Shown: positions 24,390-33,704, numbered from the stretch's first letter. The stretch is DNA of 64,000 bases from an uncultured Christensenella sp. (GCA_910578565.1 CAJTQF010000001.1:248001-312000), one strand, 5' to 3'. The notes: generated by a model not told the origin, from the sequence alone. Made by a program: numbers and translations.

Positions 24390-26933
24390 ATGAAGGCAAT
24401 TAATCTAAAAACGGAATATTTAATCAATCCTATCGGGATAGATATACAAAATCCGCGTCTAATGTGGACTTGTAGCGGCGGTAAAACGCAAAGCGCATAC
24501 CGTATTGTCGCCGTAACCGACGGAGAAACGGTTTGGGACAGCGGTAAGGTTTTGTCTGCGGAAATGCATGCGGATTATCAGCCGAAACTTGTTTCCCGTC
24601 AGCGTGTAGAATGGACAATTACGGTATGGAACGAACACGACGAAGAGGGCGAAAAAGCAGACGCATTTTTTGAAATGAGTTTGTTGAGTAGTTCCGATTT
24701 CAAAGCGAAATGGATATGCGGAAATTACGGCGTAAATAAGAAAAAACGTTATCCCGTGGACTGTTTCAGAAAAACGTTTAACGCTTTTTGTGTCCAAAAA
24801 GCAAGATTATACATAACGGCTTGCGGCTTATACGAGGCAAAACTCAATGGTAAGAAAATAGGAGAGTTTTGTCTTGCCCCGGGACATACCGATTATAGAA
24901 AGCGCATACAACTTCAGGTTTATGACGTAACAGAAGCCGTTGTAAGCGGCATGAACGATTTTACGGTTGAGCTTGCCGACGGTTGGTATAGAGGCAGTTG
25001 CGGCGCTTGGGGACGGAAAAACCAATACGGTAAACAAACGAAGTTTTTGGCACAGTTAGAGATTACGGGGCAAGACGGGAATATTAGCCGTATTATATCT
25101 GATGAAACTTGGGATTGGAGCAATGACGGCGCGATTCGCTTTGCCGACAATAAAGACGGTGAGGTCGTGGAGGCTTACCGTACGCCTTCTTACAATCGGA
25201 AGGCTAAATTAACGAAGCAAGAAGTGATTCCTTCCGCTTCCAACAACGTGCCTTTAACCGAACACGAAACGTTTAAGCCTACGGTTATTAAAACCCCGAA
25301 GGGAGCAACCGTTCTCAATTTCGGACAGAATATTGCGGGTTATATTGCATTTTCGTTAAAAGCTCGAAAGGGGCAAATAATTAAACTTCGCTTTGGGGAA
25401 ATGTTCGACAAAGAAGGCGAATTTACCCAAAAGAATATTCAATGCGCCAATAAAAAGCGCACGAAGGTTACGCCTTTACAGCAGGTTGTTTATACGGCAG
25501 AAGAGGGCGTAAACGAGTATAAAACGAAGTTCGCAATTTTTGGTTTCCAGTACGTATTAATTGAAACGGATATTGCTTGGCAACCCGAAGATTTTACTGC
25601 GATTGCCGTTTATTCGGATATGCAAGACACGATTAAATTTAACTGTTCGCATGAACTGATTAATAAATTAGTCGAGTGTACACGGTGGTCAACGAGAAAC
25701 AATCACGCCGACGTTCCAACCGACTGTCCTACAAGGGAACGTCACGGTTGGTCGGGCGATGCGCAGATTTTTTGTAATACGGCAAGCTATTTCGTCGATT
25801 ATGCCGCTATGGCAAGAAAATATGTTGCGGATATGTGCGACGAGCAGAGAAAGAACGGTAATTTCCGTCAGATTACGCCTATGGGCGGTATCGACTTTTA
25901 TATGAACGTAATGGATGGTTCTCCCGGTTGGTCGGATGCGGGCGTACTGATACCTTACCGCATTTACGAAAAGTACGGAGATAAACGTATTTTGGAGAAT
26001 AACTACGATGCTATGCGCCGATTTGCAATGTACAAGATAAAGACGCTCGGCAAGCATTATTTTACGAGTGCGCCTACGGGATTAAAGCGTAAATACCGTA
26101 AAATGATATCCAATTACGGTCAGTCTTACGGCGAATGGGCTGAACCCGTTGACGTCAAGGCGTTCGCTATATCCGACTTTGTAAGTCCTCATCCCGAAGA
26201 AACTACGGCGTATATCGTTTATATGCTTGAACATATGAAAAAAATCGCCGACTTACTCGGTAAAGCGGACGACGCGCAATACTTCAAAAAGTATGCCGAC
26301 AGAACAAGAATGGGCTACCAAAAACTTGTAGAGACAAAGAAACACGGTATGGATACGGACAGGCAGGCGAAACTCGTACGTCCGCTGTATCTTAAACTTT
26401 TGAACGATAAGCAAACGGAATATGCAAAAAAGCGTTTGATAAAGGCGCTTGATAACTACGGCTGGCGTTTGGGTACGGGCTTTTTGTCAACTCCGTTTAT
26501 ACTCTACGTTCTGGCAGATATAAATATTGAGTATGCTTACAGGCTTCTTGAAAACGAGGAAATGCCCGGTTGGTTATTTATGCCGAAAATGGGGGCAAAC
26601 ACTATTTGGGAAAGTTGGGAAGGAACGGAAGCGCAAGGAGGCGTAGCGTCGCTCGACCATTACAGTAAGGGTGCCGTCTGCGAATGGCTGTTTGACAGTA
26701 TGTGCGGAATTAAAGTCGCCGGAGAGAGAAAATTTATTATTGCACCGAAAGTCGGCGGCAGCATAACTCACGCCGAATGTGAGTACGACAGCATATACGG
26801 CAAGATCGTAAGCAAGTGGAAAAGAAATGGGAACAAGATTGAATATACGATAATCGTTCCCTCCAATACTACGGCGCAAATCGTTTTGCCGAGCGGTACT
26901 CAAACCGTTGGCGCGGGGACTTACGAGATATGA
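24390..26933 (+). CDS. GH78 alpha-L-rhamnosidase
   Basis: GH78 enzymes invert configuration while releasing terminal alpha-L-rhamnose from flavonoid glycosides, saponins or polysaccharides. The 847-residue product has N-terminal beta-sandwich domains and a carbohydrate-binding-like domain, then the (alpha/alpha)6 barrel. Barrel motifs are DCPTRERHGWSGDAQ (about 443-457, general acid Glu) and NTIWESWEG near residue 737 (general base Glu). No signal peptide is seen. A GGAGG ribosome site precedes the ATG. Its presence defines the operon's substrate class. Confidence 0.95.
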   Translation: MKAINLKTEYLINPIGIDIQNPRLMWTCSGGKTQSAYRIVAVTDGETVWDSGKVLSAEMHADYQPKLVSRQRVEWTITVWNEHDEEGEKADAFFEMSLLSSSDFKAKWICGNYGVNKKKRYPVDCFRKTFNAFCVQKARLYITACGLYEAKLNGKKIGEFCLAPGHTDYRKRIQLQVYDVTEAVVSGMNDFTVELADGWYRGSCGAWGRKNQYGKQTKFLAQLEITGQDGNISRIISDETWDWSNDGAIRFADNKDGEVVEAYRTPSYNRKAKLTKQEVIPSASNNVPLTEHETFKPTVIKTPKGATVLNFGQNIAGYIAFSLKARKGQIIKLRFGEMFDKEGEFTQKNIQCANKKRTKVTPLQQVVYTAEEGVNEYKTKFAIFGFQYVLIETDIAWQPEDFTAIAVYSDMQDTIKFNCSHELINKLVECTRWSTRNNHADVPTDCPTRERHGWSGDAQIFCNTASYFVDYAAMARKYVADMCDEQRKNGNFRQITPMGGIDFYMNVMDGSPGWSDAGVLIPYRIYEKYGDKRILENNYDAMRRFAMYKIKTLGKHYFTSAPTGLKRKYRKMISNYGQSYGEWAEPVDVKAFAISDFVSPHPEETTAYIVYMLEHMKKIADLLGKADDAQYFKKYADRTRMGYQKLVETKKHGMDTDRQAKLVRPLYLKLLNDKQTEYAKKRLIKALDNYGWRLGTGFLSTPFILYVLADINIEYAYRLLENEEMPGWLFMPKMGANTIWESWEGTEAQGGVASLDHYSKGAVCEWLFDSMCGIKVAGERKFIIAPKVGGSITHAECEYDSIYGKIVSKWKRNGNKIEYTIIVPSNTTAQIVLPSGTQTVGAGTYEI

Positions 26934-27817
26934 GTTTGATACATTTCATTGTCTATAACATAATAAAAAAGGGTAAAAAAGAATTCGATAAAAACAATCC
27001 GCCCGATTATGTTTTAAGACGCGAGCAGGAAATACAGTCCCGTGCTCCGAAAAACGTAAAAGTAGAGCAAATCGCAAACGACGGAGTTAACGGAGAGTAT
27101 CTTTCAAAAGGAAATAATCCCGAAGATAAGGTTTTAATGTATATTCACGGAGGCGGTTTTGTAGGCGGATCGCCTGCGGCAAGAAGGGCTTTTACGGGAT
27201 ATACGGCAAAGAAGCTCGGTTACAACGTTTATAGTATAGATTACCGTCTTGCGCCGGAATACGCTTTTCCTTTTGGTGCGGAAGACTGCCTGAAAGCTTA
27301 TAAAATGCTTGTTGAAAAATACGGAGCAAAAAATATTTGTCTAATAGGCGAAAGCGCAGGCGGCAATCTCGTGCTGTCCGTAGCTTTGCAAGCAAAAGCG
27401 CAAGGAATAGAGCTTCCTGCTTGTATCGTTGTGTTTTCGCCTACGCTGCAATACACCCGAATATTTCCTTCTTACAAAAACAATGCAAAAACGGATTGTA
27501 TGTTAGACATTACGTTTTTGGAAGAAGTAAAAACGACGTATCTCAAAACCTCGGAAAACGAAACCAATCCGTACGCTGCTCCGCTCTACGGTGATTTTAC
27601 GGGTTTTCCGCCGATTTATATCGCCGTATCGGATAGCGAATACCTGTACGATGATTCGTTGGAGTTTTATAAAAAACTGCAAACGTTAAACGTTACAAGT
27701 CAATTTGACGTTTATCACAAAAAGATGCACGCTTTTCAGGTAATACCCGTATTGCCCGAAGCGAAAAGAGCGCTTAAAAATGCAAAATCGTTTATCGACA
27801 AATACTTAAATCAGTGA
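26930..27817 (+). CDS. Alpha/beta-hydrolase esterase, hormone-sensitive lipase family
   Basis: The 295-residue protein has the oxyanion motif HGGGFVGGS (about 73-81), the nucleophile elbow GESAGG near residue 140, an Asp in SDSEYLYDD and a catalytic His in KKMHAF near residue 265. Family members hydrolyse small acyl esters. Its start overlaps the rhamnosidase stop by 4 bp, which suggests it removes acetyl or other acyl groups that block glycoside cleavage. The substrate is inferred. Confidence 0.88.
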   Translation: MSLIHFIVYNIIKKGKKEFDKNNPPDYVLRREQEIQSRAPKNVKVEQIANDGVNGEYLSKGNNPEDKVLMYIHGGGFVGGSPAARRAFTGYTAKKLGYNVYSIDYRLAPEYAFPFGAEDCLKAYKMLVEKYGAKNICLIGESAGGNLVLSVALQAKAQGIELPACIVVFSPTLQYTRIFPSYKNNAKTDCMLDITFLEEVKTTYLKTSENETNPYAAPLYGDFTGFPPIYIAVSDSEYLYDDSLEFYKKLQTLNVTSQFDVYHKKMHAFQVIPVLPEAKRALKNAKSFIDKYLNQ

Positions 27818-27836
27818 TGCAGAGTTAAATTTATAT

Positions 27837-28214
27837 ATGAAAAACAAAAAAGTAATCGCCTTGATAGCTCACGATAATAAAAAACCCGACATCGTAAATT
27901 GGGCTATAAAGAATAAAGAAAAATTAAGTGCCTTTGAACTTTGCGGGACAGGACATACGGCAAAACTTATATCGGAAGCAACCGATTTGAAAGTGAAAGC
28001 GTATATGTCGGGTCCTATGGGCGGCGATCAACAAATCGGTGCAAAGATAGCCGAGAAGAAGATAGATATTGTAATTTTCTTTTGGGATCCGTTGCAAGCG
28101 CAGCCGCACGATCCGGATGTAAAGGCGCTTATGAGAATTGCTACGGTATATGACATACCTATTGCAACAACAAAAGCAACGGCAGACATTGTAATTCACT
28201 CGGAACTTGTTTAA
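27837..28214 (+). CDS. mgsA: Methylglyoxal synthase
   Basis: MgsA converts dihydroxyacetone phosphate to methylglyoxal and phosphate. The 125-residue product shows ALIAHDNKK at the N-terminus, the phosphate-binding CGTGHTA, the catalytic Asp in GPMGGDQQIGA and the conserved FWDPLQAQPHDPDVKAL. Its place just before rhaB is notable, because the rhamnose pathway yields DHAP. Methylglyoxal can be reduced towards lactaldehyde or acetol and then 1,2-propanediol. It could therefore feed FucO in the same operon (inference). Confidence 0.93.
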   Translation: MKNKKVIALIAHDNKKPDIVNWAIKNKEKLSAFELCGTGHTAKLISEATDLKVKAYMSGPMGGDQQIGAKIAEKKIDIVIFFWDPLQAQPHDPDVKALMRIATVYDIPIATTKATADIVIHSELV

Positions 28215-28216
28215 CT

Positions 28217-29524
28217 ATGAACTATTACTTAGCAATCGACATTGGAGCTTCAAGCGGACGACATATCGTCGGTTGGCTTGAAAATAACGAAATAAAAACA
28301 GACGAAGTGTACCGATTCCCAAATGGAATGAAGAAGCAAAACAATCATCTTGTTTGGGACATAAAAGCTCTTTTCGAACACGTTAAGAGAGGGATAAAAG
28401 CTGCACATAAAAAATACCCCTTTATAGCGTCTCTTGCGATAGACACTTGGGGTGTGGACTATGTGCTTTTAACGAACAGCGGCGATTTAACGCCTTGCCT
28501 TGCTTACAGGGATAACCGCACGGAAGCAGTTATAGACGAGGTGCATAAAAATATCCCATTTGAAGAATTGTACCAAAGAACGGGTATTCAGTTTCAGCCG
28601 TTTAATTCAATCTATCAATTTTATGAAGATTACAAAAGAGGTAGATTGGATATGGCAACAGACTTTTTGATGATTCCCGAATATCTGAACTATATGCTTA
28701 CGGGCGTAAAAATGCACGAATATACCAACGCTACCACAACGGGTTTGGTAAACGCAAAAACGAAAGAGTATGATAAAGCGATAATAGAAAAGCTCGGATT
28801 CCCTACGCAGTTATTCGGTAGACTTTATCAGCCGGGAACGAGCGTGGGTATGTTAAAACCCGAAATAGCTATTGCCGTAGGTGGTCAAACGGAAGTCGTT
28901 TTGTGTGCTTCCCACGATACGGCAAGCGCAGTCGAAGGCATACCGATGGACAAGAACAGCCCGTATATATCAAGCGGAACTTGGTCGCTTTTGGGGCTTA
29001 AAGTGCCTGATGCAATTACAGACGATAACAGCCGCAAGGCGAACTATTCAAACGAGGGCGGCGTAGGTTATACCCGCTATCAGAAGAACATTATGGGTAT
29101 GTGGGTAGTCAACCGTCTGCGCGATGAACTTTGCCCGAAAAAGCCGTTTTCGGAAATCGTAGAGGAAGCAAGACAAAGCACGTTCAACGATTATGTGGAC
29201 GTAAACGATAACGTATTCCTTGCGCCGAAAAGCATGAGAGAAGCGTTTGATAAATGGCTTGAAAACGAGATTATAAAACCGCAGACGGAGAGCGATTATT
29301 TTCGCTGTGCATTTATAAGTCTTGCAATCGGTTATATGAACGCATTAGACGAATTAAGGAAAAACAGCGGCAAAGATTTCGATACTCTTTACATAGTGGG
29401 CGGCGGAGCAAAGAACAGCTTGCTTAATGAACTTACAGAGCAAGTTTGTAAAATAAAAGTGAAATCACTTCCCATTGAAGCTACGGCTATCGGGAATCTG
29501 AAAATACAAATCGGGAGGCAATAA
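28217..29524 (+). CDS. rhaB: Rhamnulokinase, short C-terminus
   Basis: RhaB phosphorylates L-rhamnulose to L-rhamnulose-1-phosphate with ATP. The 435-residue FGGY kinase has the N-terminal DIGASSGRH phosphate loop, IDTWGVDYVLL and the second ATP motif VGGGAKNSLLNELT. It stops at IGNLKIQIGRQ, some 40-50 residues before the end of E. coli RhaB (489). The final codons contain the GGGAGG ribosome site for rhaA. The missing part is a terminal helical region, so activity may be retained, but a truncation or frameshift is possible. Confidence 0.92.
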   Translation: MNYYLAIDIGASSGRHIVGWLENNEIKTDEVYRFPNGMKKQNNHLVWDIKALFEHVKRGIKAAHKKYPFIASLAIDTWGVDYVLLTNSGDLTPCLAYRDNRTEAVIDEVHKNIPFEELYQRTGIQFQPFNSIYQFYEDYKRGRLDMATDFLMIPEYLNYMLTGVKMHEYTNATTTGLVNAKTKEYDKAIIEKLGFPTQLFGRLYQPGTSVGMLKPEIAIAVGGQTEVVLCASHDTASAVEGIPMDKNSPYISSGTWSLLGLKVPDAITDDNSRKANYSNEGGVGYTRYQKNIMGMWVVNRLRDELCPKKPFSEIVEEARQSTFNDYVDVNDNVFLAPKSMREAFDKWLENEIIKPQTESDYFRCAFISLAIGYMNALDELRKNSGKDFDTLYIVGGGAKNSLLNELTEQVCKIKVKSLPIEATAIGNLKIQIGRQ

Positions 29525-29525
29525 T

Positions 29526-30752
29526 ATGTACGATTACGCAAAAAAGGCATACGCGGAATACGGCGTGGATACCGAAGTCGCGCTTGCAAAACTTAAAGAT
29601 ATTCCCGTATCAATTCATTGTTGGCAGGGAGATGACGTAATAGGACTCGATGGTGGCGGTGCGGCGTCGGGCGGTATTCAGACAACGGGAAATTATCCGG
29701 GCAGAGCAAGGAACTTTGACGAACTCAAAGCCGATATAAAAAAAGCATTTTCGCTTATGCCGGGAACAAAGCGGTTGAATTTACACGCAAGCTACGCAGT
29801 AGGCGCAACCGTTGACAGGGATAAATATGAGCCTAAACATTTCAAGGCTTGGGTTGATTTTGCAAAGGAAACAGGCTTGCAGGGAATTGACTTTAATCCT
29901 ACAATGTTTAGCCACGATAAAGTAAAGGACGGTCTGACTTTATCTTCGCCCGATGAAAATATTCGCAAGTTTTGGGTAAACCATTGCAAGGCTTGTTTGA
30001 AGATTGCGGAATACTTTGCAACCGAAATGAACAGTCAATGCCTTGTTAATATTTGGATACCCGACGGATTCAAAGACGTTCCCGCAGACAGACTTACGCC
30101 GAGATTAAGACTCAAGAAATCATTGGACGAGATACTGTCGGTAAAGTACGATAAAAAGAAAGTAATCGTGGCGGTAGAAAGCAAGGTATTCGGAATAGGC
30201 GTGGAAAGCTATACCGTAGGCAGTAACGAGTTTTATCAGAACTATGCGGCAAAGAACGATATTTGCTGTTTGCTTGACAACGGTCATTACCACCCGTTGG
30301 AATACGTTTCCGATAAAATTCCCGCGCTTTTAGCGTTCTATGATAAAGTTGCCCTGCACGTAACAAGGGGAGTTAGATGGGATAGCGACCACGTCGTATT
30401 ATTCGAGGACGAATTAAAAGAGATAGCAAAAGAAATTGTCCGCAACGACGCAACCGAAAAGGTTATGATAGGACTTGACTATTTCGACGCATCTATTAAC
30501 CGCCTCTCCGCATGGGTAACGGGGCAGAGGGCTATGCAAAAAGCTTTACTTTATGCATTACTTTGCAACCACGGTGAACTCAAAGAATTACAGGATAAAT
30601 CGGACTTTACAACGCTTATGGTAAAGCAGGAAGAGTACAAAACTTTACCCTTCGGCGCAGTTTGGAAAGAGTACTTAAAGCGTGAAAATCTTTCGGAAGA
30701 TTATTTAACCGAAATAAGAGAATACGAAAAAGAGGTTTTAAAAGTAAGATGA
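29526..30752 (+). CDS. rhaA: L-rhamnose isomerase
   Basis: RhaA interconverts L-rhamnose and L-rhamnulose in a metal-dependent TIM barrel. The 408-residue product has family landmarks VSIHCWQGDDV at the N-terminus, GGIQTTGNYPG, NLHASYA, and the metal-site region LLDNGHYHPLE, with RGVRWDSDHVV further on. It starts 1 bp after rhaB with the ribosome site inside rhaB, and overlaps rhaD by 4 bp. Confidence 0.96.
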   Translation: MYDYAKKAYAEYGVDTEVALAKLKDIPVSIHCWQGDDVIGLDGGGAASGGIQTTGNYPGRARNFDELKADIKKAFSLMPGTKRLNLHASYAVGATVDRDKYEPKHFKAWVDFAKETGLQGIDFNPTMFSHDKVKDGLTLSSPDENIRKFWVNHCKACLKIAEYFATEMNSQCLVNIWIPDGFKDVPADRLTPRLRLKKSLDEILSVKYDKKKVIVAVESKVFGIGVESYTVGSNEFYQNYAAKNDICCLLDNGHYHPLEYVSDKIPALLAFYDKVALHVTRGVRWDSDHVVLFEDELKEIAKEIVRNDATEKVMIGLDYFDASINRLSAWVTGQRAMQKALLYALLCNHGELKELQDKSDFTTLMVKQEEYKTLPFGAVWKEYLKRENLSEDYLTEIREYEKEVLKVR

Positions 30753-31585
30753 AAAATATTTTAACGGCACCCTTCGTGCAGGAAATGTGCAAGACAACCG
30801 CCAATATGTACCGCTTAGGTTGGGACGAAAGAAACGGTGGTAATATCAGCTATTTACTTAACGAAAAGGAAGTAGCCGAATACCTTGATTTGAATAACGT
30901 TATCCGCACCATACCCTTAATGGGCGTAAATGCCGCAGACTTTGACGTAACACCGCTTATAGGTAAAATCTTTATCGTAACGGGTACGGGCAAGTATTTT
31001 AAGAACGTAGAAGGCGATCCCGAAAACAACCTTGGAATTGTAAGGATAGCAAAGGACGGAAAGGGGGTTGAACTTTTATGGGGCTTTGCGGACGGCGGAA
31101 GACCTACAAGTGAATTTCCTGCACACCTTATGAGCCATATGGCAAGACTGAAAGTTGACCCTGAAAACAGAGTGGTTATGCACAGCCACCCCACCAACAC
31201 GCTTGCAATGAACTTCGTTCACGAGCTTGACGAAAAGAAGTTTACCCATACGCTTTGGGAGATGTGTACCGAGTGTATAGTAGTGTTCCCTGACGGTGTG
31301 GGAATACTCCCTTGGATGCTCTGCGGTACCGACGAGATAGGTAAGGCTACCGCAAAGAAAATGGAAGAATTCCGCCTTGTAGTCTGGGCAATGCACGGCA
31401 TATATGGTGCTGGCAAGACTATGGACGAAACGTTCGGTCTTATTGAAACGGTTGAAAAAGCAGCTCAGATTTATATGCTTACGGCACACTTACCGAGAGT
31501 GAACACCATTAAAGACGAAGAAATGTTACAGCTTGTAAAGCTGTTCGGTGTTAAATACCGCAAAGACTTTTTGAATATAAAATAA
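30749..31585 (+). CDS. rhaD: L-rhamnulose-1-phosphate aldolase
   Basis: RhaD splits rhamnulose-1-phosphate into DHAP and L-lactaldehyde, a class II zinc aldolase reaction. The 278-residue product has WDERNGGNISYL near the N-terminus, the zinc ligands in MHSHPTN and the region LVVWAMHGIYGAG. Length matches E. coli RhaD (274). It follows rhaA with a 4-bp overlap and precedes fucO by 13 bp. Confidence 0.96.
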   Translation: MKNILTAPFVQEMCKTTANMYRLGWDERNGGNISYLLNEKEVAEYLDLNNVIRTIPLMGVNAADFDVTPLIGKIFIVTGTGKYFKNVEGDPENNLGIVRIAKDGKGVELLWGFADGGRPTSEFPAHLMSHMARLKVDPENRVVMHSHPTNTLAMNFVHELDEKKFTHTLWEMCTECIVVFPDGVGILPWMLCGTDEIGKATAKKMEEFRLVVWAMHGIYGAGKTMDETFGLIETVEKAAQIYMLTAHLPRVNTIKDEEMLQLVKLFGVKYRKDFLNIK

Positions 31586-31598
31586 GAGGTGAAACATT

Positions 31599-32747
31599 AT
31601 GGCAAACAGAATAGTTTTAAACGAAACCAGCTATCACGGCGCAGGTGCAATTAAAGAGATTGTAAGCGAAGTAGCAAGAAGAGGTCTTACAAAGGCTTTC
31701 GTCTGCTCCGACCCCGACCTTGTAAAATTCAAGGTTACGGACAAGGTTTTAGACGTGTTAAATGGTGCAAACCTTGCTTACGAGCTGTACAGCAACATTA
31801 AACCCAACCCCACTATCGAAAACGTACAGACGGGTGTTGAAGCTTATAAGGCAAGCGGTGCAGATTACATAATCGCAATCGGCGGCGGTTCGTCAATGGA
31901 TACTGCCAAGGCAATCGGCATTATTATAAACAACCCCGAGTTTGCAGACGTTCGCTCGCTTGAAGGCGTAGCTCCCACCAAGAACCCCAGCGTTCCCATT
32001 ATCGCAGTTCCCACTACGGCAGGTACGGCTGCGGAAGTTACCATCAACTACGTAATAACCGACGTTGAGAAGAAGAGAAAATTCGTCTGTGTAGACGTTC
32101 ACGACATTCCCGTAGTAGCAATCGTAGACAGCGATATGATGAGCACTATGCCCAAGGGCTTGACCGCCGCAACGGGTATGGACGCATTGACCCACGCAAT
32201 CGAAGGCTATATCACCAAGGGCGCTTGGGAAATGACCGATATGTTCCACTTAAAGGCTATCGAAATCATTGCAAAATCGCTCCGTGGCGCAGTAGCTAAC
32301 GAAAAGGCAGGCAGAGAGGGTATGGCTCTCGGTCAGTATATCGCAGGTATGGGCTTTTCAAACGTAGGCTTAGGCATTGTTCACTCTATGGCACACGCTT
32401 TAGGTGCCGTTTACGATACTCCCCACGGCGTTGGCAACGCAATTTTACTTCCCACCGTTATGCGCTATAATGCAGAGGCTACGGGCGAAAAGTACCGTGA
32501 TATTGCCAAGGCAATGGGCGTAGAGGGTGTCGACGCAATGACGCTTGAACAGGCAAGAGAGGCAGCTTGCGACGCAGTTGCACAGCTTTCAAAAGACGTA
32601 GGTATCCCTCAGGATTTGAAGGGCATAGTAAAGGAAGAGGATATCGACTTCCTCGCACAGTCCGCAATGGACGACGCTTGTCGTCCGGGTAATCCCAAAG
32701 AACCTACGAAAGAAGATATCATAAATCTTTATAAATCATTGCTATAA
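31599..32747 (+). CDS. fucO: Lactaldehyde reductase, iron-dependent alcohol dehydrogenase
   Basis: FucO reduces L-lactaldehyde to 1,2-propanediol with NADH and regenerates NAD in anaerobic rhamnose or fucose fermentation. The 382-residue type III alcohol dehydrogenase has the nucleotide motif GGGSSMDTAKA, TTAGTAAEVT and the iron ligands in MDALTHAIEGY and GIVHSMAHALGAVYDTPHG. It closes the operon with an AGAGGTG ribosome site. It fits the aldolase product directly. Confidence 0.95.
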   Translation: MANRIVLNETSYHGAGAIKEIVSEVARRGLTKAFVCSDPDLVKFKVTDKVLDVLNGANLAYELYSNIKPNPTIENVQTGVEAYKASGADYIIAIGGGSSMDTAKAIGIIINNPEFADVRSLEGVAPTKNPSVPIIAVPTTAGTAAEVTINYVITDVEKKRKFVCVDVHDIPVVAIVDSDMMSTMPKGLTAATGMDALTHAIEGYITKGAWEMTDMFHLKAIEIIAKSLRGAVANEKAGREGMALGQYIAGMGFSNVGLGIVHSMAHALGAVYDTPHGVGNAILLPTVMRYNAEATGEKYRDIAKAMGVEGVDAMTLEQAREAACDAVAQLSKDVGIPQDLKGIVKEEDIDFLAQSAMDDACRPGNPKEPTKEDIINLYKSLL

Positions 32748-32946
32748 CAAATTAAGTAACAACACTATAGAAATACCAAAAAGTACAGAAGCTAATAACA
32801 CAGAAAAAAGCCATATCCGTTGTCCACGATGCGATAAGGAAATTTTTCAAGCAGTCGCTATGACTGAATGTATAGTTAAATGCAATAAATGTCATAGACG
32901 ATATTTAATAAATGTACAAGACGGTAGTGTTTCCATTAAGCTATAA
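32725..32946 (+). pseudogene. Com-like zinc-ribbon gene lacking its start
   Basis: The frame overlaps the 3' end of fucO and ends at 32946. It encodes a two-knuckle zinc ribbon, RCPRC then 16 residues then CNKC, close to the two intact copies at 37712 and 37897. No ATG, GTG or TTG lies in frame upstream of the first CxxC pair, and the first ATG falls inside the ribbon. It looks like a 5'-truncated copy at the junction between the rhamnoside operon and the mobile region. Use of a rare start codon cannot be excluded. Confidence 0.55.
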
Positions 32947-33016
32947 AGACTTAACAAAACAACTTACGGAATGGATAAAGCATATTATTGGCTAATTTTA
33001 TAGCAAAAAAGCAGTC

Positions 33017-33039
33017 ATCCTTTTCGGGTACTAAACACA
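33017..33039 (-). repeat. Repeat copy B, candidate attachment site
   Basis: On the minus strand this contains the 19-mer TTTAGTACCCGAAAAGGAT preceded by TGTG. It shares 23 bp with copy C at 33725 (same orientation) and 19 bp with copy A at 15865 (opposite orientation). Confidence 0.65.
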
Positions 33040-33044
33040 CGTCG

Positions 33045-33088
33045 AAAAAAGTCGTAATTTGTCGAAAGATTAAATACGACTTTTTTTT
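33045..33088 (+). terminator. Hairpin with T-run
   Basis: AAAAAAGTCGTA and TACGACTTTTTT form a perfect 12-bp stem, followed by further T residues. It lies between repeat copy B and the lipoprotein gene and would stop readthrough in either direction. Confidence 0.6.
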
Positions 33089-33140
33089 GCTGTTCTGATT
33101 ATTAAGTTTTTCGCATATATAAAATAGAAGAATAAAAATA

Positions 33141-33704
33141 ATGTGTTGTAAGAAATATTTTTCTATTTTACTGATAGGTTTTATATTGTTATTAAGCGGT
33201 TGTAGTGGCTCAACACCTGAAAGCGTAGATGACAATAGTAAATTTAATGTTTACAAATCTGAAAAATATTTGGAATATACCGAATATCAAGTTAGTGATT
33301 TAGACCAATTAATAATTTTGTATTTTCCTGTTATTACAAATAAAATTATTACGAGTACTGAATTTGGCGGAGCGGGGGCAAATTTATCGAAAAATAGTGG
33401 TGGATTGAAAGTAAGATTAAAGGCTGATGTTCAAGACAGATTAAATGAAGAATATAACGGCTACTATATCTCTTTTTTAAAATATCAAGTAATAATTGAA
33501 AATACGGCAAATGTGCAAGTTAATGATTACATAGAACTTTGCGATACAAAATTATGGATACACAATGAAGAAGAATTTGAAACAGTTGAATTTGTTAATA
33601 AATACTTGAGAATCAATTTAGTTGCGAATGAAAATATAACATTACCGGATTGGGGTAAAATAGTTGATAAAATGAAAGATACAATAAAGAATGATTTAGA
33701 ATAA
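33141..33704 (+). CDS. Small lipoprotein of unknown function
   Basis: The 187-residue product has a lipoprotein signal with lipobox LLSGC near residue 20, then a soluble domain of mixed helix and strand. It occupies nearly all of the 708-bp unit between direct repeats B and C. The base composition is markedly AT-rich compared with the flanking operons, suggesting separate acquisition. I do not recognise the family. It overlaps, on the other strand, the run-off C-terminal reading frame of the recombinase. Confidence 0.65.
   Translation: MCCKKYFSILLIGFILLLSGCSGSTPESVDDNSKFNVYKSEKYLEYTEYQVSDLDQLIILYFPVITNKIITSTEFGGAGANLSKNSGGLKVRLKADVQDRLNEEYNGYYISFLKYQVIIENTANVQVNDYIELCDTKLWIHNEEEFETVEFVNKYLRINLVANENITLPDWGKIVDKMKDTIKNDLE

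Noticed and set aside
32951..33235. 94-codon minus-strand frame across repeat copy B
   Set aside because: It contains CLVPEKD only because it crosses the attachment repeat. The rest is AT-rich noise overlapping a terminator and the lipoprotein signal.
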